A stretch of 64,000 nt of DNA from Ecdyonurus torrentis (GCA_949318235.1 OX439133.1:7320137-7384136); one strand, 5' to 3'; shown: positions 45,801-55,325, counted from the stretch's first letter. Numbers and translations are program-made. Notes: generated from the sequence alone by a model not told the origin.

Positions 45801-48800
45801 AATAAACAGAGCTTAAGTACTTACATGTTTCATAGCAACTTCACCAATTTTTGGTGAAAATTTACGAATATTTTCTAGGAAATCTTTCAATTCTGACATA
45901 GATGCATCTTTGATGTTTTCACGTAACCTACAAAACAAATTTTACAAATGTATTTTAATATTTAACAGATACAGTAAAAAAAGAAGAAAACAAAACAAAG
46001 CATATATGGTAAAGAGACACAGTATCTTATACAGTACGTTATCTCCTATACTGAGAATGTCAGATCAGATGCGCGATATACTTGCAACTGGCAAAGACCA
46101 CACAACTAGACAAGTAACGTTACTTCAAATGTAGGCTTCTAGTTCTTCCTCTAGTCGCAATTATGGCACACATTTGATCTGACATTCTCAGTATAGGAGA
46201 TAATCTACTGTATAAGATACTGTGGTAAAGAGATACAGTACAGTTCATCTAATATTTCCTTCCCAGATAATACTGTATGGGAAAAATGTTCATTGTTTAA
46301 AATTTAAATGTTTCCTAAAATCTAAGCCACAGCTTTGTATTTCTAATATATGGGTAGGCTAGAACACTTGACCATGATTCAATTTTAAAAATTCAAATAC
46401 TGAAGCTGAATTTTGCTTTTATTTTTATTGAAAAAATGCAAACTAAGTTCAAATAGCACTAAAAAAAAAATAGTGGGATCTATCAAATGCTAAAAGTAAA
46501 TCTTTCATTCACAGTTCTACGATAATGATAAAATTGAAAGTGTCCCACATAAGATGTCACAATCAGCTCATTTTTCTCCCCTTTTTCTTATCTACATTGT
46601 AAAACACATGACAGTGGTCAATTTCTAACCGCTTTTAGTCGGATAGGAAGCCGTATTTCTTATCCCATCTGACTAAAAGCGATAAAAAATTGACCGCTGT
46701 CCTGCACTTAAGCAACTGAGAAAGAGGGTTGTTACCCTTGCAAACTTTTAATCAATGTAAATATTTGTGTCAATTGTGCCATCAAGATCTTCACCTACTA
46801 CCTATAGCTATGGACATCACTAGTTGTTGTTGTTGTTGTGTGTGTTTTTACTTTTATTTTATTATATTTTTACCCCCCACCACAATAAAACTTAAATAGT
46901 TTCTAATTTTTCTAAATCAATTCCCTGTTCTAATTATAATTCTCTGTCTAAGAGTTCGGCTTATTTTATTAACATTTCAAATAACTAAACACATGTTTTT
47001 ACAATGAGGTGATAGAAAATCAATGGCAGTCACGCTAGACTTACTTTGGTATGTTTTCTCTCATTTGTTGTGAGAATCTGTAGTTAGCAACTCTGGGTAA
47101 ATACATATGTTCAAGCTGTTCCAACGTTTTCAGAGCAGGGTAGTATCTACAAACATAAAAACAATATAATTACACTAAAATAAATATCACAGAAAAAAAA
47201 ACTGCAGTATGCCATGTCATGATTGATGATTAAAAGATTTGATATAAATACAAAAGTACAGATAGATTAGGAAAAATTGAGAAATGGGAGATAGTAATGA
47301 GCTTCTCCAATTTTTCCTAATCTATGTGTTTTTCTATCAAATCTTTTTATTATTAATTGCACCACACTTAGAAAAAAAATAGTATAAAGACTACATCGAT
47401 GGCTCCGCGGAAAACTGAACTATCTATAGTCTCCGCGCGCCTCAAATTTGGAACATCTGAGCTCTCCGTGTCTCCCAAATTTGAAGCATCTCTTACCAGC
47501 GCTCCATTACAGATGCTTCAACTTTGGGAGACGCGGACAGCGCAGATGTTTCAAATTTGAGGCGCGCGGAGACTACGGATAGTTCAATTTTCCGCAGAGC
47601 CATCAACATGCTACTCTATGATGTGAACAAGTAATTTTCTTCTTTGATTGATAATTTCATTATGATGACAAAAGCTCTTGGATGTACAATCATTATATTT
47701 ATAACTAAACTCTGTGCCACATAAGACCTCCTTATAGAACTTCTTCTGTGGTAAGTAAGACCCTGTTATATCTATCCTTTTCTTTAAGATTAAACCTAAA
47801 TACTAACCGCGATGGTTTTTTCCTAATACGCATATTATCGCCAAGTCGATCTTTTTGTTTTAATTTTAAGCTTTTGTAAATAATATTCTTTCATTTTTAT
47901 TTTATTCGGCCCTTTTACTTGCCAACGTCAATAAGAGCACGTACTAAATTAATTAAACTATATATGCCAAAGCGCATAATATTTATTCTATCTCTCCTAC
48001 TCTATCTCCTTTTTGCTTTTCCTACCCCAGTGTCAACATATAAAGCGATGTAACTAGCGTGAATCAAGATACTGTGCAGTCGGTAGGCGTAGTGTTCTCG
48101 CGATCTTTCTAGAGTTGGGGAACTCTGGGAAGTGAGGGAGGACACTATTGCTTGCTGGCTGCCTGTCTTACACCCCTCTTAGACACTATTTTATATTACA
48201 GTGTGAGGATGAGAGGTTTTAAACAGCAAGCCGAGTTTGCGCGCGCGATTTTAACCAATCAGCGCGTGCAGCTGCGGGGGCATCGCGTATATAAACGCGA
48301 CTGCCACTTGCTTCCTCAGCTCAGTCAGTTAGCAGATGTGGTGTGAGCCATCTCTAGCTGTACAGAGCTCTCTGCCGAGCCTTACTGATGAGTCCTAGGT
48401 AAAGGACGAAACCGGTCTAAGGCAAAGAGTAAGTCTGATGCTGTTTTATAATGTTGTGTCTTTGACGTAGTGTGAGAACGTGAGATGCTAGGCACATTGT
48501 ATTTTATTTTGACACTATACCTCCATCCCTTTAACGTCTACTTTTTAACTAGCTAAAGCTAGAATATTTGATCCCTAGTCCCAATTTACTATTTAAATTA
48601 GAGAATTTTCGCGTTTTATTAATTTTCAATTCAACGTGCTCTAATCTCTACCAACTATTTTCTAAATATATATTTTTTTTTTTTTTTTTTTTTTTTAAAC
48701 TTATTAATACTAACCGCGATGGTTTTTTCCTAATACGCAGATTAAACCTAATGACATTTTTTTAATTACATTTAGAAAACCTAATCATGCAATAAAGGAA

Positions 48801-50768
48801 TAAGGATTCACATTAATGATCTTAAATTCATGTTTCTAAAAATTCTAAGTTGACTTGTTATTATTATTATTTCTCTTGTAAAGTAATAAACAATCAAGCC
48901 TAGGACAGCGTTTCTTCTTATCCCTTTTCTTATAGCAGCAATAAGAGTTTGGACTGTGCTAACTTTATAGACGCTATCCCAGCCTAAAGTATGATAAGAA
49001 ACAACCGCTGTCTTGAGCTTAAAGGGGGGGGGGGGGAGCAAGGTTACAGATTTACAAACAATCTTTAATATATTCTCACCTCTTCTCAGTCATTTGTTTC
49101 TGCAACTTGGCATACGTAGTCAGTACAGGCAGACAAAGAGACAGACTTTCTATGGCTGCTGCCATGTTAGCTTGGGTTTTCCTGGCCTTGATCAACTCTT
49201 CTCCTTTGCCAAGTAAACTTTCTCCTGACTGTTGCAAATGTTTATCTATTTGAACTACCTCTTCCTGGAACAAGAATAAGTAAAACATTATAGTTTTGGA
49301 GAGGAACAATGTTTATGAGGTTATAACAGAATCCATACACTTCAGCAACCAATCATGAATCATGACAAGATACTACATACAAGGACACGCTCGGCCAGTT
49401 TGGGCCGCCGCGAAATTCAAAATGAGCATCTAAGCCAATCAGCACCCGAGTTGAAGGTCACGTGATCATAATTGGCCAATCACAATGCTGCTAAAATTTA
49501 CAGGAACTAATGGGCGTCCCTGTCTTGTATGTAGTATCTTGATCATGATGGGTGATTTTGGCATACAATTTAATAAAAGGCCAATAAAGTTTTGAAGACT
49601 TTTTTTCCCCTCCAAAACACACCAAAAAAAATGACCACCACCTAATGTTTTTTAAATGAGATGGTGCATTTTTTGGAGCTAGAGAACAGGGTTTACATAC
49701 ATTATTAATAGTGTTGTTTGTAAACCCTGTTTTCTTGCACCAAAAATTGCACATTCCATTTGATTAACATGATTTGGATATTATTATATGTTTATAATTA
49801 AGTGGATGAATATTGAATGTTTAGATGTATGTTGTACAGCTCTGGCCAAAAGTTCCCGAACGATTTGCATAGGCAACCCGCAACAACACTATGTTATCTT
49901 TATGAGAAAACGCAGCGGCCGCCGCTGCCCCGTTCGGGAACTTTTAGCCAGAGCTGTACACACATTCTGTTTAATAAATAAATAAAAAATTAACCATAGG
50001 TAATCATCATTTTAGGATCAGAAAACAGGGTTTATGAACAGCATTAATATTTTTTTTAAGGGAGCAGGCTCATTAACTAAACGGTCACACAATATAAAAT
50101 TAACATAAAAAATATAAAAATATGTTACATAAATGTTATAATTGATATGTCACTTATGTCTAACATATTATACAAACACAATTAAATATTTAAGTTATTC
50201 CACTTTAAGGATAAAATGTAAATCTGAAAATTCAAATTTTAGCTGTATTCTTATGTCAAATTAGATTCTTTTTAAATTGAAAATATCATTTAAAAAAATG
50301 GAAAAAAATAATTTAATTTTATTTAAAAATTATTATTATTATTATTATTCTCAATATAAATAATATAGAAAGAATTATTGTGAAAATACAGTTCCTCCTT
50401 TGACTATATCTGCACCAAGTTGTTCACCCTCTTTGTTAAAAAGAAATACATTGTTTACAATAAACATTCTATATACAGAAGTTATACCAAATTACTTACA
50501 TTAAGTTTATGTGCTTGAGATCTAACTTGTAGCAATTCTCTGATGGAGTCAATGAACCCTTGATAATGAAAGTTACACATCCTCTCAATATCTTTGTCAT
50601 GGCTCTTGATTCTGGAGTCAAGACGCTCCATAAAACTTTGGTGCTCGTCTCCATCATAGATTGCTCTGCAAACATAACAATGGTACAACAATTAGCATAA
50701 TTGTATGATGTAATACTGTGACATATTAGCTGTAATACATAATCATTAATAACTGCATTCTGCATTCT

Positions 50769-50833
<65 letters not shown>

Positions 50834-51220
50834 CCTGGATTAGAAATTATTTTTTCAACCACAGCATCATTGTCATTCAAAGCTCATTGCTATCTTCCAT
50901 TCCCCAATTTTCTTAATCTATCTATGTGTTTTTCCATCAAATATTTTAAGTATTGAAAAGTAAAGTAAGTAAATTGTGAGACCTTTGGGTCTGCTTTATC
51001 TCAAACTAACAACATGAATAAATAAATAAAATAGGTAATTAAATAATTAATTAATTCCCTAAATACATTTTTTAAAAATGGTTGCAATAATAGATTATGA
51101 ATCAGTTACCTAACATTTCTTTACTCAAAAAACATTATTGAAAAATTAACTAATGGAGCTTACCAGTTTAACTAGCACGGCAAGCTAAGGGTCGATCCTC
51201 TAGTTAATTATTATGCTTAT

Positions 51221-51262
<42 letters not shown>

Positions 51263-54200
51263 GCGAATTTTTAATTTTGCAATTTTTGAGAAAACTACTA
51301 CACCAATTCTGGACAATTCTGGACACTGGACATATTTTTATGAGTTTTAAAACAGAATTTTTAAAGAATATTTTAAACCAATAACCCCCATTATAAATCA
51401 AATATATTATGTACTTACGCTACATCCACACCAAATAATAACTTAGAACTTCTTTTATCATCTATTAAAAATTTACAAATATAATCTAACATTTTCATTC
51501 TAGGTGGTTCCATATTACCACACTTTCTCACTAAAAATAATAAAAGGGTGTTGCTATAGTTCTACAGCTTATCTAACATTAAAGTTATTACTTTGTAAAA
51601 GTTTTCTCTCCTTATCTATATTACAAAATATGACAGTTGTGTGGGATTAGGAAGTGGTTTTAGCTAGTTTACTTTTTTTAGTTCCTGTAGACATTTTTTG
51701 TACTTATAAATATGTATATGGGTGTAACATGGTAGTTTAATGTGTAACTTATAGGTGAGTAAATTAGATTTTATAGTGTATAATTTATAATAAAATAAAG
51801 GATGATAAAAATATTTGATAGAAAAACATATAGATAAATTAGGAAAATTTGGGGAATGGGAGATAGTAATGAGCTTACACTAACAGGGATTTAATTTTAG
51901 CATACATACTGTATAGCTACTTATTTATGCGTATTAATTACAGATTAGAATTGTGATTATCAACTTAATTTTAGTAGGAAATTATGGGTGGAACTATTAA
52001 AAGAAGATGTTTAAAAAAATTTATTATTATTATTTATAATGAAAAATCAACTGTGATATTGATAAAAAAAAATTGATAGAAAAACACATAGATTAGGAAA
52101 AATTGAGGAAGAATCCGAAGAATCTCCAATTTCCAATTTTATTGACTAGACATTCCCATCCTATTAATATTTATTTATACAGTATCTAAAAAGAAAAAAC
52201 TAGCAATTGTTTATACTGGATTATTTTATCCCAATAAACTTAATAAATTACAGAATCTTTGGGTTTTATCAATTTCCGATTCAATGTGCTTTAATCTCTT
52301 TACGTGATATTTTGTATTAAATATTTTATTTTTAATAATATTTTATACCTATATTTTACTTGTGTGTATGCAAATATTGTTTTTATTTATTTATTTTTTT
52401 TTATTACTATTATTTTTTTTTATTAGGTAGGTATTATTATTTCTCTACTTATTTATTCACTTCCCAGTAATTTAAGTTTATTTAATTTATATTTGCTAGG
52501 AGCATTATTAGATAACGTTTAGACAATAAAAGTAGGTAATATTGTACAATGAGACGTTTTTTTTTTATTATTATTATTTTATTATTATTTTTACAATTAT
52601 TTCAGTATGTTTTATAGTTTAATTATTGGTATATTATCATTATAGTTTCATTTGAAATTTCATTGACCACTTGCAATGAACTTCTTTTTAATATTTGTAA
52701 CGTATTTATGATCACGTAAAAAGAAACAAAAAAAACAAACAAGTAAATAGGGGAAAGTTCTCTCCCCCCCCCCCTCCCCCCACTTAAGTGATCCGTTTCA
52801 TGATCGCATTCATGATAATATGATACTGTATTTATTTCAATAAAAAGAATGCTTAGACTCTTAGAGAACTCTAAGATGTATGTACAGTATGAAAGAGCAA
52901 AATACTGTATAGCCTAATATTATGTTGCCAGAGTAAAATAAATGCCCCATATTTTAGTGTTAAAATTATTTCTATCTTTTACATGTACAGTCAACCGGGG
53001 TGACTTTGAACACCTATTTATCTCTACGTTGGGCACTCATTTCAAAATTTTGAAACATGTCATTAAGATTAAAAACAAATTTGAACAATAGCAAGATTGA
53101 GGTGAGATATTGCTAGTGTGATGCGCCCAACGTCGGACGCGAAACGTCGTGAACAGAAGGAGAACAACACCCGCCACGGTTATCCCGTTAGAGCCTTCGA
53201 CACTAGCAATGTCTCACCTCATTTATTGAACCGTGAAAACCTACATATCTACAATAGCAAGATTTTTCAATTTTCTAAAATGAGGCCCCAAGACAGAGAT
53301 AATTAGGTGTTCAAAGTCACCCCAGTTGACTGTACTAAGGAATTATTATATGGAGCAGCATTGTCTATTTGATAAATATTGTAAGAAATTTAGGGATTTG
53401 TCTGAAACAAGTGGCCGTTAACTAGAAATATAAAAGTCATTGTAATAAGTAGAATGGGAAATTTTTAAAAGGAGAACTTATAAAATTAACAAGATAAATA
53501 GAAAAATACCGGTAATAATGTAATTTAGGGGATCAATAATATACGGAAAGCTATACAGTGCTTGTAAAAATTATAGGTGTATAGTGAGTGTGAGCAGAAA
53601 ATAATATTGACCCATAGAGCAATTTTATTTTTTGCCCCGTCCCCCCCTCAGAAACTTCAAATCATAAAATACAGTATGCATTGATGTTTTTATACATACG
53701 TTACAATGAGCTGCCCAATTATTCAGGAAAAATGCTAAAAATTACATTTCGATGTAGTTGCGAGCAAAATGTGTACCGGTAACTTGTTTTTTGTTACGTA
53801 AAGTGTAAAAGCCATCTCCATTACGTTCGGAAACGACTTACACACTTTGCTTAGCTTGACAAAAAACGAGTTACTACACATTTTGCTTGCAACAAGGTCG
53901 ATTTGTCCTATTGACTAATAAAGGAATAACAACTGTTTTGAGGCCTACTTTAAGCGATTTCAGTCACATCCGCTTCCGTTTCTTCATACTGCACATGCAT
54001 AGTAAGTAGAAACGGAAGCGGATGTGAGCGAAATTGCTTAAAGTCAGCCTCAAAACCGTTGTTATTCCTTTATTAGTTAATACACTGGGTATTAGGTTCT
54101 GACTGGCACTCAAAGAACCTCGTCCACGGAAAAGGGTAGAACATCCGCTAGGAGCCTCAATAGGGGGCATAACATACTGGTTACATACATCTCTTTTTAG

Positions 54201-55176
54201 GGGCCCAAGGGGTCTTCAAGCAGGGGGAGGGGGCTTGTCTTTTATCACGGACTAACTCTTATGGCTAGTACAAGCCTGCTGGGTAATTTATTCACTAACT
54301 CCACATGGCACTGGCGCGCAATAGCATGAACCACCCTATAGCTCTTTTACTACATCATGTTTATAATCATTTCATATGTATACATGTGAATTAAAACATT
54401 GGATTATTTTGTCTAATATGTATGTATACGTATAAGTGCAAGTATATACCTAGTCATAGAAAAAATACATCAGAATGGGCATACATATCAGATCGGTATA
54501 CATACCAATATGAAATTAAATCAATCAATTTTAACTTAATAATTACTGTACCATGGTAAATTTGATAAAGTAACAAATTATTAAAATAATTACCTAATAA
54601 CCAATCCAACACTGCTTGAATCATTGGTTTCTAATTCATAAAGTAAATGTTCATATTTTGAATCTGAACTTATTGAATAAAAACTTGACGATTCTTCTAA
54701 AGTTTGAGACATTTCTTATAATAATTTCACTAATATTTCAGTCGATTTCTAAATTTTATTTAACAATATATTTCTGCGCAGATGCATAAACTTTGGATCG
54801 AAACTTTTCTAAAGCTCATGCGTCAAAATATTTTAAATTTTACGCGGCTACAAAAGTGTGACTCATTCTTCAAAAAGATTTTTAAAAGCTGTATTTTGCA
54901 TATTTTCAACTAATAATTATCGAATTTTATACTAAAATAAGCTCCAAAGATATTCTTTGATGGTTTTATACATGAATAATAATCAATATTGCAGTATTTA
55001 CATATAAAATCGTTAAAATGCAAACTGTGAAAACTCGTTCATGCATTAGTGGGCGTATATTCACAATTTTACAATTTTTACCTGAAAGTAGGTCCCCAGT
55101 AATCATCCGTTCCTTCTATTTCTTGAAGAAATAATTCATGATGTTGAGCCTTTGATTCTTCACTAATATTTTCCAT
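34050..55176 (-). CDS. EXOC6: Exocyst complex component 6 (Sec15 orthologue), 17 coding exons
   Basis: Subunit of the exocyst, the octameric tether that brings secretory vesicles to the plasma membrane; Sec15 binds Rab GTPases (Rab11/Sec4) through its C-terminal half. Coding exons, 5' to 3': 55082-55176, 50500-50665, 49080-49264, 47045-47146, 45825-45927, 45129-45213, 44401-44519, 43006-43089, 42636-42803, 41608-41679, 40753-40887, 39442-39620, 38819-39010, 37220-37460, 35513-35654, 34677-34863, 34050-34182. All have AG/GT borders and matching phases, giving 2388 nt or 795 residues, close to vertebrate EXOC6. Recognisable blocks include MCNFHYQGFIDSI (exon 2), LCLPVLTTYAKL (exon 3), DFSPVYRCLHIY (exon 7), VGFFVTEDHIL (exon 9), VKEFIYACLKFSE (exon 12) and RKSTNLLLTRT (exon 13). 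A Lys-rich, Pro-rich segment (exon 6, RKKKRQAPPPPNP) replaces a variable vertebrate region. The exon 13 donor (GG|GTATAT) is weak. No frame break was found. Confidence 0.95.
34251..34443 (+). repeat. Dispersed repeat, copy 2 of 3
   Basis: In the last EXOC6 intron; matches 63061-63233 in the same orientation and 201-320 inverted. It contains a 30-nt A run (from 34388) and is followed directly by a diverged relative of the 24393 element. Confidence 0.65.
35696..35882. mobile_element. Foldback element in EXOC6 intron 14
   Basis: Inverted arms of about 60 bp: TCCGCTTCAAAAGCGAGCAT / ATGCTCGCTTTTGACGCGGA, with CTATCTACACTTTC and complement inside. Confidence 0.8.
36559..36698. mobile_element. Foldback element with CRE-like sites
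   Basis: Inverted arms TAGTCAAGCATCTTCAGGGG / complement, each carrying GTGACGTCAC. MITE-like, in EXOC6 intron 14. Adjacent DNA 36150-36540 has short minus-strand ORFs without recognisable similarity. Confidence 0.75.
37000..37180 (-). repeat. Repeat shared with 43450-43640
   Basis: On the minus strand it matches 43450-43640 (landmarks AAAACAACATGTGC-like start and CACAAAATGGGATCTTCAAA). Both copies are in EXOC6 introns. Part of a larger element whose other end carries the ACCAGCAAGG-type terminus. Confidence 0.65.
38007..38172. mobile_element. Foldback element, AAGAGCTTTTGTCAT arms
   Basis: Inverted arms containing ACCAAGAGCTTTTGTCAT and its complement around ATCAATCAAAG. Same family as 19323-19660; a half copy is at about 47640-47790. 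Confidence 0.65.
38270..38589. mobile_element. Element with TTAAGGGAGTAGGG ends
   Basis: Exact 14-bp terminal inverted repeats TTAAGGGAGTAGGG / CCCTACTCCCTTAA bound about 320 bp without coding capacity, in EXOC6 intron 13. TTAA ends suggest a piggyBac-like or similar family. Confidence 0.7.
39921..40299. mobile_element. MITE, TTGACTAATAAAG ends, expanded copy
   Basis: Ends match 53911-54080; the hairpin GTCACATCCGCTTCTG / CAGAAGCAGATGTGAG is intact, but extra sequence separates it from the right end. EXOC6 intron 11. Confidence 0.65.
40489..40723. mobile_element. MITE, GTTGCGAGCAATATGTG ends
   Basis: Inverted ends ATGTTGTTGCGAGCAATATG / complement, with internal GCAAAATGTGTA-type repeats. 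EXOC6 intron 11; relatives at 53755-53897 and 17965-18120. Confidence 0.75.
42247..42436. mobile_element. Foldback element, AATCAAAGAAAAGT ends, short copy
   Basis: Same ends as 15597-15945 but with the centre deleted. EXOC6 intron 9. Confidence 0.72.
43450..43640 (+). repeat. Repeat shared with 37000-37180
   Basis: Inverted relative to its partner at 37000-37180. It continues toward about 43870, where an ACTTCTACTGTGGTAAGGC end like that of 19323-19660 is seen. EXOC6 intron 7. Confidence 0.6.
44645..44778. mobile_element. MITE-like element, TTTCTATTGGC arms, copy 2
   Basis: Ends ATTTATTTCTATTGGC / GCCAATAGAAATTCAT; similar to 27378-27502. EXOC6 intron 6. Confidence 0.72.
46019..46223. mobile_element. 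Foldback element, ACAGTATCTTATACAGTA ends
   Basis: Inverted arms of about 50 bp, nearly perfect, both including ACTGAGAATGTCAGATCA or complement. EXOC6 intron 4. Confidence 0.82.
46611..46700. mobile_element. Short MITE, ACAGTGGTCAATTT ends
   Basis: Inverted arms of about 38 bp with CGCTTTTAGTCGGAT / ATCTGACTAAAAGCG, 90 bp in all. EXOC6 intron 4. Confidence 0.75.
47398..47604. mobile_element. Foldback element, GATGGCTCCGCGG ends
   Basis: Inverted arms of about 55 bp with AGTCTCCGCGCGCCTC and complement, unusually GC-rich for this region. EXOC6 intron 3. Confidence 0.82.
48288..48330 (+). promoter_or_regulatory. TATA/initiator promoter upstream of the hammerhead
   Basis: TATATAAA at 48288-48295 with TCAGCTCAGTCAGTT about 30 nt downstream; an ACCAATCAG box and CAGCTG lie 30-45 nt upstream. 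A transcript would contain the ribozyme about 60 nt from its 5' end. Confidence 0.5.
48379..48423 (+). ncRNA. Hammerhead ribozyme, type I with minimal stem III
   Basis: Self-cleaving RNA motif. Stem I is GCCTTA (48379-48384) with TAAGGC (48418-48423), fully complementary. The core CTGATGA is at 48385-48391. Stem II is GTCC/GGAC (48392-48395 with 48404-48407) closed by the 8-nt loop TAGGTAAA. GAAA is at 48408-48411. Stem III is just CC/GG (48412-48415) and the cleavage triplet is GTC, cutting after 48417. All invariant core bases are present. CTCT/AGAG (48368-48371 with 48426-48429) can extend stem I beyond an internal loop, which could contact loop II. Such loopless stem III forms are known from animal retroelements and are thought to act as dimers. 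Confidence 0.85.
48904..49012. mobile_element. Short inverted-repeat element, GACAGCG ends
   Basis: GACAGCGTTTCTTCTTATC and GATAAGAAACAACCGCTGTC in inverted orientation around about 70 bp. EXOC6 intron 3, close to exon 3. Confidence 0.65.
49359..49549. mobile_element. Foldback element, ATCATGACAAGATACTACAT ends
   Basis: Inverted arms of about 35 bp. The centre holds two CCAAT boxes and GGTCACGTGA, resembling the local promoter modules. EXOC6 intron 2. Confidence 0.75.
49837..49955. mobile_element. 119-bp MITE flanked by TA, Tc1/mariner-like
   Basis: Terminal inverted repeats CAGCTCTGGCCAAAAGTTCC / complement, with TA on both sides (49835-49836, 49956-49957). A related sequence without the element is at 41403-41437 and keeps a single TA. 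EXOC6 intron 2. Confidence 0.88.
51419..51513 (-). CDS. EXOC6: Possible third alternative first exon of EXOC6
   Basis: An ATG-initiated stretch of 31 codons plus two bases (starting MEPPRMKMLDYICKF) ends at a consensus donor (GC|GTAAGT) in the phase needed to join exon 2, giving ...GVDVA then AIYDG. Its length and phase equal those of exon 1a. It could also be an internal exon if the AG at 51526-51527 is used. No promoter was recognised upstream. Confidence 0.45.
52987..53333. mobile_element. MITE with ACAGTCAACC ends, copy 2, carrying an insertion
   Basis: Ends ACAGTCAACCGGGGTGAC / GTCACCCCAGTTGACTGT. Inner arms include TTTGAACACCTA. The element is interrupted by the insertion at 53099-53250. 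EXOC6 intron 1. Confidence 0.8.
53099..53250 (+). mobile_element. 152-bp insertion with hammerhead-like motif and 14-bp target duplication
   Basis: Flanked by identical ACAATAGCAAGATT at 53085-53098 and 53251-53264. An 18-bp inverted repeat (GGTGAGATATTGCTAGTG / complement) encloses TGATGCG, a hairpin and GCGAAACGTCG, which resembles a degenerate hammerhead core of the Penelope/retrozyme type. Longer target duplications fit retroposition rather than a cut-and-paste transposon. It is nested in a MITE. Confidence 0.6.
53755..53897. mobile_element. MITE, GTTGCGAGCAAAATGTGTA ends
   Basis: Inverted ends GTTGCGAGCAAAATGTGTA / ACACATTTTGCTTGCAAC, 143 bp. Relatives at 40489-40723 and 17965-18120. 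Confidence 0.75.
53911..54080. mobile_element. MITE, TTGACTAATAAAGGAATAAC ends, intact copy
   Basis: Near-perfect 75-bp arms around a short centre, flanked by TA (Tc1/mariner-like). The arms include CACATCCGCTTCCGTTTC and complement, a hairpin also found in the retroposons at 20.8 and 25.6 kb. Confidence 0.85.
54594..54712 (-). CDS. EXOC6: EXOC6 alternative first exon 1b
   Basis: Starts MSQTLEESSSFYSISS and ends after 39 codons plus AG at a donor (AG|GTAATT), the same phase as exon 1a, so both complete an Arg codon with exon 2. The end of both peptides is alike (ELETNDSSSVGLVIR here, QEIEGTDDYWGPTFR in 1a), as expected for an ancient duplicated first exon. It gives an 803-residue isoform. 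Vertebrate EXOC6 also has alternative N-termini. Separate promoters are inferred. Confidence 0.75.
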
Positions 55177-55229
55177 TTTATAACTTAAAATAATAAAAAT
55201 AAAAGTACGTAAGAACTCAAACTTAACTT

Positions 55230-55325
55230 TACGACGCCATCATTATATTTTTCAGCTGAAAAACTTATTCTGTGTTTTGATTGGTTGTAGCGGGTTGTAG
55301 AGATTGTCACGTGACTTTATCCGCG
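55230..55325 (-). promoter_or_regulatory. EXOC6 promoter (exon 1a)
   Basis: Minus strand order: CACGTGAC, ACAACCAATCAAAAC (CCAAT box), ACAGAAT, CAGCTG, then AATGATGGCGTCG (YY1-like) about 50 nt before the exon 1a ATG. TATA-less. The same series precedes zinc-finger genes B and C. Confidence 0.6.

Larger units (their letters stand above)
47799..48739 (+). mobile_element. Ribozyme- and promoter-bearing insertion flanked by 34-bp duplication
   Basis: An identical 34-bp sequence (starting AATACTAACCGCGATGG) lies at 47799-47832 and 48706-48739. Between them are about 870 bp that are locally GC-richer and include CCAAT, TATATAAA (48288-48295), a TCAGTCAGTT initiator (48321-48330) and a hammerhead ribozyme (48379-48423), then a T run at 48670-48696. 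A TATA promoter followed by a hammerhead is reminiscent of the pseudo-LTRs of Penelope-like elements and of retrozymes. No reverse transcriptase ORF is present. The element lies in EXOC6 intron 3, opposite strand. Confidence 0.5.
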
